Source: Pseudomonadota bacterium
GTDB lineage: Bacteria > Pseudomonadota > Alphaproteobacteria > Rhizobiales > Hyphomicrobiaceae
Direction of reading: 5' to 3'
Length of the DNA: 22,422 nucleotides
Assembly (NCBI GenBank): GCA_023405815.1
Contig: JAEXXM010000009.1
Coordinates: forward strand, 1 to 22,422
Below the pieces are notes generated by a model. That model was not told where the DNA came from. It saw nothing but the letters and a program-made list of their open reading frames with translations, and searched no databases. Numbering within the stretch: position 1 is the stretch's first letter; every line of letters begins with the position of its first letter. Position numbers and translations under genes: made by a program. Below are positions 1 to 6,017 of this stretch, piece after piece.

Positions 1-287
1 GCCCCGGCCGGGATCGTGTATTTGGCGCCGAAGCGATCGAGAGAGGCGCCGGCAAGCAGGCTGAACGCCGAAAGAGTGTAGTAATAGAGCCCGAGGACAG
101 AGCTGATGCCGAGTGCGGACAGGTTAAGCGCCGCGGTCAGTTCGGGAATCATCACGCTGGGCGCCGACCGCAGTGTGTACTGCAGAAAATAGAACACCAG
201 GCACAACAGCCACGCGACAACAAAGGCCGCACTCCCCTTATCGCCTTTGCCGATCTCTGCGTGGACATTGGGAGCGGTGATGCTCAT
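1..287 (-). CDS. MFS transporter, N-terminal part (cut by window edge)
   Basis: The minus strand is open from an ATG at 287 to the window edge, giving the first 95 residues. After a short polar N-terminus (MSITAPNVHAEIGKGDKG) comes a first membrane helix (about residues 20-37), a loop, and a second helix (about 60-80). This is followed by GASLDRFGAKY, which fits the major facilitator superfamily motif A between helices 2 and 3 (G-x-L-x-D-R-x-G-x-K/R). MFS proteins are inner-membrane secondary transporters; the substrate cannot be told from this part. The gene lies 46 bases downstream of the phospholipase D-like gene on the same strand, so they may be co-transcribed. Family assignment is fairly safe. 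Confidence 0.8.
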   Translation of the reverse strand, partial: MSITAPNVHAEIGKGDKGSAAFVVAWLLCLVFYFLQYTLRSAPSVMIPELTAALNLSALGISSVLGLYYYTLSAFSLLAGASLDRFGAKYTIPAG

Positions 288-333
288 CCCCAATGCTATC
301 GTCTCGACGTTTCTGCCCACTGTATCGTCAAGA

Positions 334-1539
334 TCAGAGAAGCCGGCGCAAGGTTCTTCCGATCAGCTCGAGGCCGCGCTCACGCCAACCGCGAAGCCGC
401 CATTGCGAGGGCATTACCTGCGCTGCCTCCCGGATATCCTCCTCATGCTGGACATGCAGCGCTTCGGCCAAGTCCCGATCACGCGCGATCAGCACTAGCT
501 CTTGGTTGACGAAGAGGCTCAAGCGATCGAGGTTCGCTGACCCGATTACGCTCCATTCCCCGTCAACCACTGATGCCTTCGCGTGCAGCTTCCGGGTCAC
601 GTACTCGTAGACACGAACTCCTGCCGCCAAGAGGGGCTCGTACGCGGCCCGGGTCGCCCAGCCTGCGACCGGCGGATCGCCTGTGCGGGGCACCAGTAGT
701 CGCACCTCAACGCCGCGCGCTGCCGCGTTCCGTAGCGCTGTTTCGATGAGCGTTCCCGGCGCAAAATAGGGCGATGTGAGAGCCAAGCGGCGTTGCGACC
801 TTTCAATGAGGCTCGTGTACAGACAGGCAAGGCGCTGCTGGCAATAGCGCGAATAACTTGGCACGAGTATCGCCTCGAGCCCTTGGGGCGTTTCTGGGAT
901 TGCGTCGGGATGGATTGGCGTTGCGTCATTCCAAAGCTGATCGAACAGCAAGAATGCGACGCGCGCAAGCGGCCCCTCAACGCGGACATGCGTGTCGCGT
1001 TGCCGGCTCTCTCCTGAGAGCTTGCGCGAGTTCAGTCGGCGAAGATTGAAACCACCGAGGAATGCTTCCCGGCCATCGACAACAAGGAGTTTACGATGGT
1101 TTCGCTGAAGATACTCAAGGGGATGAAGCGGGCGAAAGGGATGGAACCACTTGAATTTTGCACCCGCGAGTTCAAGGTGGCGTTGAATGTTAGCAAACGC
1201 CGTGAAGCCGGACCCAAACGCGTCCAGGTGTAGGCGCACTTGGAGGCCTGCGCGGGCCTTGTCTGCAAGCGCGGCGGCAAAGCGCTGCCCCACCTCATCG
1301 GCCGCGAAGATGTACGATTCCATGCCAATGTCGCGCTCGGCGCCGGCGATCGCGTCGACCATGGCGTCGTAGAGCTCATCGCCCTCGGTAAAGACGCGAA
1401 AGGTACCCCGTCCCTCGCGGAGCGATGGCACGCAAATCTGTGCGCGTCCGCTCGGGATGTCGGCCTCCCTGCACGCGGCAGGAGAGTCGGTGTTGCGCTT
1501 GTCCTCGGCAGGCCCCGGCCGGTCGTTTCGGTCCGTCAT
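334..1539 (-). CDS. Phospholipase D / cardiolipin synthase-like protein
   Basis: A 401-residue protein with two HKD motifs, the signature of the phospholipase D superfamily: HRKLLVVDG (His148, Lys150, Asp155) and HAKASVVDG (His319, Lys321, Asp326), each followed by a G-G/S-x-N segment (FLGGFN, IGSANLD). Bacterial members of this length are mostly ClsB/ClsC-like cardiolipin synthases that make cardiolipin from phosphatidylglycerol or phosphatidylethanolamine. No N-terminal membrane helices are seen, as in ClsB, so a peripheral membrane location is likely. The start chosen is ATG 1539, preceded by a CGGAA stretch; an in-frame ATG at 1596 adds 19 residues and also has an upstream GAGG. The palindrome at 1635-1656 lies upstream and could also drive this gene. 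A nuclease or other PLD activity is less likely but not excluded. Confidence 0.88.
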   Translation of the reverse strand: MTDRNDRPGPAEDKRNTDSPAACREADIPSGRAQICVPSLREGRGTFRVFTEGDELYDAMVDAIAGAERDIGMESYIFAADEVGQRFAAALADKARAGLQVRLHLDAFGSGFTAFANIQRHLELAGAKFKWFHPFRPLHPLEYLQRNHRKLLVVDGREAFLGGFNLRRLNSRKLSGESRQRDTHVRVEGPLARVAFLLFDQLWNDATPIHPDAIPETPQGLEAILVPSYSRYCQQRLACLYTSLIERSQRRLALTSPYFAPGTLIETALRNAAARGVEVRLLVPRTGDPPVAGWATRAAYEPLLAAGVRVYEYVTRKLHAKASVVDGEWSVIGSANLDRLSLFVNQELVLIARDRDLAEALHVQHEEDIREAAQVMPSQWRLRGWRERGLELIGRTLRRLL

Positions 1540-1634
1540 TTCCGCGCATCCCTGGGAGCGTCTGACGTATCGTGCCGGCCTTTGGCCCGCAATCATGAGC
1601 CACCGCCTCGCGGCAAATAACGCCCGCTCCCGCC

Positions 1635-1656
1635 TTCTTTGACCTCGGTCAAAGAA
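1635..1656. promoter_or_regulatory. FixK/FNR-type operator, perfect 22-bp palindrome
   Basis: Ten-base arms TTCTTTGACC and GGTCAAAGAA flank a TC centre. The core at 1639-1652 reads TTGA-CCTCGG-TCAA, which fits the CRP/FNR-family consensus TTGA-N6-TCAA used by FixK, FNR and NnrR regulators. The centre is at 1645.5. A -10-like TAGCAT lies at 1673-1678 on the plus strand, giving a start near 1685-1687, so the box sits near -41.5, the class II activator position. The target would be the SPW protein gene at 1734. A TTATTT on the minus strand at 1615-1620 leaves divergent activation of the phospholipase D-like gene possible. Which regulator binds is inferred. Confidence 0.75.
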
Positions 1657-1733
1657 CCTTCGGACCTAGTGGTAGCATGATGAACAAATTTCCCTGTGTC
1701 GATAGACGTGCCTATACGAAACAGGAGGTCATC

Positions 1734-2111
1734 ATGAACAGGAAGCGTTGGCAGGACCTGGCGAATTTCGCCCTTGGTCTTTGGGTGATCATTTCTCCGT
1801 GGACAATCGAACATGTGATGGCGGGTCCGGGCACTTCGGGCACTGTAACGGAGGCTGCGATGTGGAATCATTATGTTGTCGGACTGGCCGTTGTAATTAT
1901 CGCCGGCGCCGCGGCCTCTGCCTGGCTTGCGTGGGAAGAATGGACGAACGCAGTGCTGGGCGCCTGGTTGGTGATTTCGCCTTGGATGTTGGGCTATAGT
2001 ACGTCCCCAGGTCTGATGTGGAATGCGGTAATCAGCGGCGCGCTCATTGTGCTGTTCGCTGGCTGGACTCTCATGGAGCAGCAAGACCCAAGGCCGCGGT
2101 CGAAAATGTAG
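1734..2111 (+). CDS. SPW-repeat membrane protein
   Basis: A 125-residue protein with two copies of the SPW repeat: VIISPW (Ser21-Pro-Trp23) and LVISPW (Ser82-Pro-Trp84). Each begins a helix pair, so about four membrane helices are expected in the inner membrane. SPW-repeat proteins have no established biochemical role. The start chosen is ATG 1734, which has a strong AGGAGG seven bases upstream; an ATG at 1677 in frame would lie in or before the predicted transcription start and is rejected. A FixK/FNR-like palindrome sits upstream, suggesting induction at low oxygen. It ends 167 bases before the phasin gene. Confidence 0.85.
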   Translation: MNRKRWQDLANFALGLWVIISPWTIEHVMAGPGTSGTVTEAAMWNHYVVGLAVVIIAGAAASAWLAWEEWTNAVLGAWLVISPWMLGYSTSPGLMWNAVISGALIVLFAGWTLMEQQDPRPRSKM

Positions 2112-2278
2112 CGAAGGCAGCGTTGAGCGATGCGATCTCGCGAGCAAAGCAGCCAGGCCAGCAGACAGCCCAGGGCAAAGAAGAAGTTTGACCATCGAAA
2201 CCGCGCGGAGCGCCATCGGGTGAAGGAACTGACTTTCAGGGGGCGATTTTTTGGTATTCCAACCCCAGGAGGTGAGTC

Positions 2279-2611
2279 ATGCCCGCAAAGGATCCTGCGG
2301 CCGCAGTTGCCGAGTCGGGCAACAAGCGTGTCGAAGACCTGATCAATTTCCAGATAGAGCTCTTCAAATACCTTCAAGAGGTAAACCAGGACTGGCTCGC
2401 CCACATGCAATCGGAAGCGGGCATGGCGTCTGAATTCGCGAGTAAGCTCGCCGCCGCTCGCTCAATGCCCGAGGCCGCAGCCGCCTATCAACAGTGGGCT
2501 AGCCGACGCATTGAGCTTCTTGCTGAGGACGGCAAGCGCCTCTTCGCTGACACCCAAAAGCTCACGGAAATAGTCGCCCGCGCCTTCGTCAATGGCCAGA
2601 CGGGCGTGTGA
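2279..2611 (+). CDS. Phasin family protein
   Basis: A 110-residue, almost fully alpha-helical protein rich in Ala, Glu and Gln, with the phasin-type core FQIELFKYLQEVNQDWLAHM, followed by helices containing AAAYQQWASRRIELLAEDGKRL and a final helix. Phasins coat polyhydroxyalkanoate (PHA) granules in the cytoplasm and control granule number and size; some relatives act as stress chaperones. The length is typical of short Phasin_2-type proteins of rhizobia. ATG 2279 has AGGAGG about seven bases upstream. The next gene is a FabG/PhaB-like reductase on the same strand, which supports a PHA link; no PHA synthase is in view. Confidence 0.85.
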   Translation: MPAKDPAAAVAESGNKRVEDLINFQIELFKYLQEVNQDWLAHMQSEAGMASEFASKLAAARSMPEAAAAYQQWASRRIELLAEDGKRLFADTQKLTEIVARAFVNGQTGV

Positions 2612-2888
2612 GCTTTGGAGCGAGCGGACCGTTAGTAGTGACATCGATTCCAACTGCGGCGCTCTTGCAAAACGCCACTAGTGAAACCTGAGTGATTGAC
2701 GGAGCTGCAATGGTCTGAGGCTGCAGCGCCGACGAGGCGAAGGGACACAAGCTGCACTTGCTCTGCCGCGGTTCGCCAAAGCGGCCGGAGGGGTCGTAGG
2801 CAAGCCAGTTCCACCAGCGCTGCAGGGGAGCCGGAGGCTTCCTGCCGGTCGAGGATGTCCAACCCGGCGTGATGAGGTAAGGAACGTC
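2612..2888. other. Intergenic stretch without recognised gene
   Basis: The 277 bases between the phasin and the reductase were read in several frames. No convincing protein, hairpin with T-run, or transposon end was found. The last bases hold the ribosome binding site of the reductase (AAGGA before ATG 2889). A TTGAC-N7-CAA near-match to a FixK box at 2696-2710 has 15 instead of 14 bases and is not called. Confidence 0.4.
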
Positions 2889-3653
2889 ATGGATCATCTA
2901 AAAGGCAAAACGATCGTGATCACGGGTGCGGGACGAGGACTCGGCCGGAGCATGGCGGAGATCCTATCACACGAAGGAGCAAGACTGGCACTTGTGGGCC
3001 TCAGTGAGGCCGGTCTTCAGGAGACCGCTTGCCTTTGCGCAGGGGCTGCCGGCGACATTCGGTGCTATCCCGCCGATGTGGCAGACGAAGCTCAAGTGGA
3101 GACCCTTTTCACGAAGGTGCGCAGGGATTTCGGCAGTGTCGACGGCCTCATCAACAATGCTGGCACCAATCGTGATGCCTTGTTGGTGAAGGTGGAAGAC
3201 GGCAGGGTCCAAAAGAAGATGGCACTGGAGGATTTTAACAAGGTCATCGCCGTCGATTTAATTGGAGTGTTTCTCTGCGGCCGTGAGGCTGCAGTGCACA
3301 TGATCGAAGGCGGACGTGGTGGAGTGATTATCAACATCTCCAGCATCTCCCGGGCTGGCAACGCCGGGCAGACGAACTATGCTGCTGCCAAAGCGGGCGT
3401 GGCCGCCATGACGGTGACCTGGGCCAAGGAGCTGGCGCGGTACAAAATTCGCGTTGCCGGCATCGCGCCGGGATTTTGCGACACGCGAATGGTGGCCAAC
3501 ATCAAGCCAGCCATCCGCGAGAAAATCATCGCGAGCATTCCGTTGAAGCGACTGGGGCAACCGGAAGAGATCGGGCGCACGGCGCTCTATATCCTGCAGA
3601 ACGATTACTACAATGGTCGCATACTGGAGATAGATGGTGGCCTGCGTCTGTGA
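2889..3653 (+). CDS. SDR-family oxidoreductase (FabG/PhaB-like)
   Basis: A 254-residue classical short-chain dehydrogenase/reductase. The Rossmann nucleotide-binding motif TGAGRGLG is at residues 12-19, an Asp in PADVAD contacts the cofactor region, NNAG is at 89-92, and the catalytic set is Ser151, Tyr164 and Lys168 (NIS...TNYAAAK). The GNAGQTNYAAAKAG segment is closest to 3-oxoacyl-ACP reductases (FabG) and acetoacetyl-CoA reductases (PhaB), which reduce 3-ketoacyl thioesters with NADPH. The phasin just upstream favours a PHA precursor role, but SDR substrate cannot be fixed from sequence. ATG 2889 has AAGGA upstream. The full family length is present. Confidence 0.85.
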   Translation: MDHLKGKTIVITGAGRGLGRSMAEILSHEGARLALVGLSEAGLQETACLCAGAAGDIRCYPADVADEAQVETLFTKVRRDFGSVDGLINNAGTNRDALLVKVEDGRVQKKMALEDFNKVIAVDLIGVFLCGREAAVHMIEGGRGGVIINISSISRAGNAGQTNYAAAKAGVAAMTVTWAKELARYKIRVAGIAPGFCDTRMVANIKPAIREKIIASIPLKRLGQPEEIGRTALYILQNDYYNGRILEIDGGLRL

Positions 3654-3731
3654 GCCCGCCTTCAATTGATCGGCAAGGATGGTCAAGGCTGCTTCTGCAG
3701 CGTCGAATTTGCCACCGCGCGCTACAAGAGG

Positions 3732-3769
3732 ACTCTTGCCGGGAACGTGTCGCAGGCCCCGGCAAGAGT
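3732..3769. terminator. Hairpin between convergent genes, putative bidirectional terminator
   Basis: Twelve-base perfect arms (ACTCTTGCCGGG at 3732-3743 and CCCGGCAAGAGT at 3758-3769) enclose a 14-base loop. It lies between the end of the plus-strand reductase (3653) and the end of the minus-strand small exported protein (3783), where a two-way terminator would be expected. No T-run follows on either strand, so it may only stabilise transcript ends. Confidence 0.5.
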
Positions 3770-3782
3770 ACGGATCAAATTG

Positions 3783-4082
3783 CTACGCGGTCGACCGAGG
3801 CAGCGCTGCCGGCTCCTCCGATCTCGGCATCCTCGGCAGACCGTCGTGGTAGCCGGGCTTGTGGTGGGCGATCACGATTGCTCCGCTGGGCGCGAACCGG
3901 TCAGGGGCATTCTCAGCCTTCTTCTTCAAATTCAGAGGCGTTTTCGCCTGCTTCGCGTGGTCCACAGCGTACGGTGCACCCTTGTAAGGATAATGCCACA
4001 TCGTGTCGGCTGCAGCTTGACCAACAACACCGGTCATCGCGGCCGCGCTAAGCACCAGTGCACCAACCAGAGGCTTAAGCAT
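3783..4082 (-). CDS. Small exported protein of unknown function, SigF-type promoter
   Basis: A 99-residue protein with a clear Sec signal peptide: MLKP, a hydrophobic stretch VGALVLSAAAMTGVVGQAAA and a likely cut after AAA near residue 25. The mature part is about 74 residues, polar and basic, with several His and Tyr residues (MWHYPYKGAPYAVDH, IVIAHHKPGYHDG) and no Cys, so it is expected in the periplasm. I do not recognise a family. The start is ATG 4082, with GGGAG about eight bases upstream; an ATG at 4103 adds seven residues but lacks this site. The gene is divergent from sigF-nrsF, and its promoter region contains GTAACC-N16-CGAA, identical in form to the one before sigF. The histidines could bind metal, but this is only a guess. 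Confidence 0.75.
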   Translation of the reverse strand: MLKPLVGALVLSAAAMTGVVGQAAADTMWHYPYKGAPYAVDHAKQAKTPLNLKKKAENAPDRFAPSGAIVIAHHKPGYHDGLPRMPRSEEPAALPRSTA

Positions 4083-4123
4083 TGTCAATCTCCCGAGTTT
4101 CATGTTGCGCTTATGTTAGGAAG

Positions 4124-4149
4124 TTCGGGACGCGCGATGATCCGGTTAC
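4124..4149 (-). promoter_or_regulatory. SigF-type ECF promoter of the small exported protein
   Basis: On the minus strand GTAACC (4149-4144) is separated by exactly 16 bases from CGAA (4127-4124). This matches the element GTAACC-N16-CGAA that I recall for SigF of Caulobacter crescentus. The predicted transcript would start about 35 bases before ATG 4082. The neighbouring sigma factor gene has the same element, so it probably serves both. Confidence 0.75.
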
Positions 4150-4260
4150 AGGAACGAATGGATTGGAAGAGGGAAACGCACTCGCCGACGGCTTACGCAA
4201 ATGCGATCGCAAGGTCGCGCGACCTGCGTCAAAGTTGATGCTCCCCAGTCGCTGCGGCGC

Positions 4261-4286
4261 GTAACCGTAGGCGACCGCGCAACGAA
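4261..4286 (+). promoter_or_regulatory. SigF-type ECF promoter of sigF-nrsF (autoregulation)
   Basis: GTAACC at 4261-4266 is followed after exactly 16 bases by CGAA at 4283-4286. The start of transcription would be near 4292, leaving a short leader that contains the AGGGGGAAGG ribosome binding site before ATG 4307. The identical element on the opposite strand 112 bases away suggests that the sigma factor activates its own operon and the divergent gene. Confidence 0.78.
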
Positions 4287-4306
4287 TATCTCGACAGGGG
4301 GAAGGC

Positions 4307-4864
4307 ATGCTGGCGAACGAGACCGAGCTAAAGAAGTTGATGGTGGCCGGTCTCAAAGGTGATGAGACCTCCTATCGCGCGCTTCTCGAACAGCTCAGTC
4401 AATACTTGCGGGGCTATTACAGGGCCAAGCTGGCACAAGCCGGTCGCGGCCCAACGGAAGCCGAGGATTTGCTGCAAGAAGTGCTGATTGCCATCCACAC
4501 GCGTCGCCATACGTACGATCCCGATGCGCTGTTCACGCCCTGGATGCACGCGATCGCGCGCTACAAGCTCATCGACTATCTGCGCCGAACGCAAAGCGCA
4601 TATGTCGACGTTCCGATCGATGATGCAAACGAGATTGCCGCGCAGGACGAGCATGTCGTAGCGGAAAGCAGCCACGATCTGCAGAAGCTTTTGAGCCAAC
4701 TTCCCGATAAGATGCGGCGTGCGATCCAGAGTGTGAAAATCGATGGACTGAGCGTCGCGGAAACGGCGAAGAAGTGCGGGATGTCGGAATCGGCGGTCAA
4801 GGTCAACGTGCACAGGGGGCTCAAGGCCTTGGCCGGCCTGATCGCGCGGGAGGAGACAACGTGA
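4307..4864 (+). CDS. sigF: ECF sigma factor, SigF type (ECF16-like)
   Basis: A 185-residue extracytoplasmic-function sigma factor. Region 2 spans about residues 25-98, with EDLLQEVLIAIHTRRHTYDP and WMHAIARYKLIDYLRR, which melt and bind the -10 element. Region 4 covers about residues 125-180, with LPDKMRRAI, GLSVAETAKKCGMSESAVKVNVHRGLKAL forming the helix-turn-helix for the -35 element. The next gene encodes a DUF1109 protein, which identifies the SigF/NrsF pair; in Caulobacter this pair responds to heavy metals such as chromium and cadmium. The start at ATG 4307 has a strong AGGGGGAAGG. It is preceded by its own cognate-type promoter and overlaps nrsF by four bases. Confidence 0.9.
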   Translation: MLANETELKKLMVAGLKGDETSYRALLEQLSQYLRGYYRAKLAQAGRGPTEAEDLLQEVLIAIHTRRHTYDPDALFTPWMHAIARYKLIDYLRRTQSAYVDVPIDDANEIAAQDEHVVAESSHDLQKLLSQLPDKMRRAIQSVKIDGLSVAETAKKCGMSESAVKVNVHRGLKALAGLIAREETT

Positions 4865-5502
4865 AGACCAACGATTTGGTCGAGGTTCTGAGCAAGAACG
4901 TCGAGGCGGTGGACCCGGGGCGCGTGGCCCGCGAGCTCGTCGCAGCGGTCGTGGTCGGCACGCTCGCCGTGCTTGGCTTCGTGTTGGTCACTCGCGGCAT
5001 CCGAGCGGATGTTCATGACCTGCACGCGCTGGCCTTCCTGCTGCTCAAACTTGGCTTCGCGGTGGGAGTTGTCATTTGGGGATCGGTTTACCTTGTCAGG
5101 CTCGCGCGTCCGGGTGGTGAGGCCAAAGCGACGATCCTGCGTGGAACTTGGCCCCTCATCGGCATAGCGCTCCTCGCGGCGCTCAGCCTCATCGCCGCGC
5201 CCATCTGGCACTGGCATAGCATGGCCGTGGGAGATGGATGGCTCGAGTGTCTCATCTCGATTCCTCTCATCGCTATTGTCCCGTTCGCCGTGGTCGTGTG
5301 GGTGCTGCGCAGGATGGCCCCGACCAACCTCACGCGCGCGGGCGCGCTCGCAGGCCTTGTCGCCGGCGGGATGAGTGCCGTCGGCTACGCGCTGCATTGC
5401 ACCGGCGATTCCCTGCCCTTCATCGCCCTGTGGTATGGCGGCACCATTGCCCTCTGCACGCTGGCCGGCGCGATGCTCGGTCCTCGCCTCCTACGCTGGT
5501 GA
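4861..5502 (+). CDS. nrsF: NrsF-type anti-sigma factor (DUF1109 membrane protein)
   Basis: A 213-residue integral membrane protein with about six hydrophobic helices after a short cytoplasmic N-terminus (VKTNDLVEVLSKNVEAVDP), typical of DUF1109. The N-terminus would bind the sigma factor. Cysteines are at 130, 180 and 199; the first two fall beside predicted periplasmic ends and appear to match the two conserved cysteines (about 131 and 181) that I recall as important for signalling in Caulobacter NrsF. The start is GTG 4861, which overlaps the sigF stop (GTGA) and has GGAGG seven bases upstream; an in-frame ATG further upstream inside sigF is rejected. The overlap means translational coupling, balancing the sigma and anti-sigma amounts. 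Confidence 0.9.
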   Translation: MKTNDLVEVLSKNVEAVDPGRVARELVAAVVVGTLAVLGFVLVTRGIRADVHDLHALAFLLLKLGFAVGVVIWGSVYLVRLARPGGEAKATILRGTWPLIGIALLAALSLIAAPIWHWHSMAVGDGWLECLISIPLIAIVPFAVVVWVLRRMAPTNLTRAGALAGLVAGGMSAVGYALHCTGDSLPFIALWYGGTIALCTLAGAMLGPRLLRW

Positions 5503-5610
5503 TCACCATGCAATTTGAGACTACGGCATCTCGAACCAAGCCCTTCATGCCTGCATAGTGGATCCATCTGCGCGGCGAGGGGCGCCAGGCCGACCTTGAG
5601 GAGGCGTTGA

Positions 5611-6017
5611 GTGGAGATCACTTTTCTCGGGGCGACCGGCACGGTCACCGGCTCGAAATATCTCTTTGACGACGGCGATGCGACCAACCTTATCGACTGC
5701 GGCCTCTTCCAAGGTTTCAAGCAGCTCCGGTTACGCAATTGGCAGCCTCTGCCGATCGACCCGCGGCGCATCAATTCTGTCGTGTTGACGCACGCCCACA
5801 TCGATCACAGCGGATACCTTCCTCTGCTCGTGAAAAACGGTTTCAGCGGGCGCATCTATTGCAGTAAGGCGACCCGTGAGCTTTGCCAGATACTGCTGCC
5901 GGATGCCGCACGCACGGAGAGCCGGCGGCCGCCGACAGCATGCGACTGCGCATCCAGGAAGCCCTTGGCTGGCAGAGCTGCGTTCCCGACTACCTTGAAA
6001 AGATGACAGTGACATGA
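5611..6017 (+). pseudogene. MBL-fold (beta-CASP type) RNase, internal deletion
   Basis: From GTG 5611 (GGAGG upstream) the frame encodes an intact metallo-beta-lactamase N-terminus: FLGATGTVTGSKYL, then the metal-binding THAHIDHSG, up to ILLPDAA at about residue 100. After about 5909 the frame makes no sense (RTESRRPPTACD, ending at 6006). One frame over, from 5910 to the TGA at 6015-6017, comes the family's C-terminus: THGEP, then AADSMRLRIQEALGW and a VPDYLEK tail. The middle (roughly 320 residues, including the rest of the catalytic domain and the beta-CASP domain) is missing and the join is out of frame. Intact relatives are CPSF/Ysh1-like ribonucleases of about 450 residues. The true stop overlaps the next gene's ATG (ATGA), showing the ancestral operon. 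Non-functional in this form. Confidence 0.85.

Noticed and set aside
2225..2249. GGAAC before the phasin gene as a possible EcfG promoter
   Set aside because: No CGTT follows at 16 or 17 bases; only a T-rich stretch is found.
2696..2710. TTGA...GCAA near-match to a FixK box before the reductase
   Set aside because: The half-sites are one base too far apart (15 instead of 14 bases).
4576..5397. Minus-strand open frame of 273 codons across sigF and nrsF
   Set aside because: Antisense shadow of the sigma/anti-sigma pair; highly charged, without domain.
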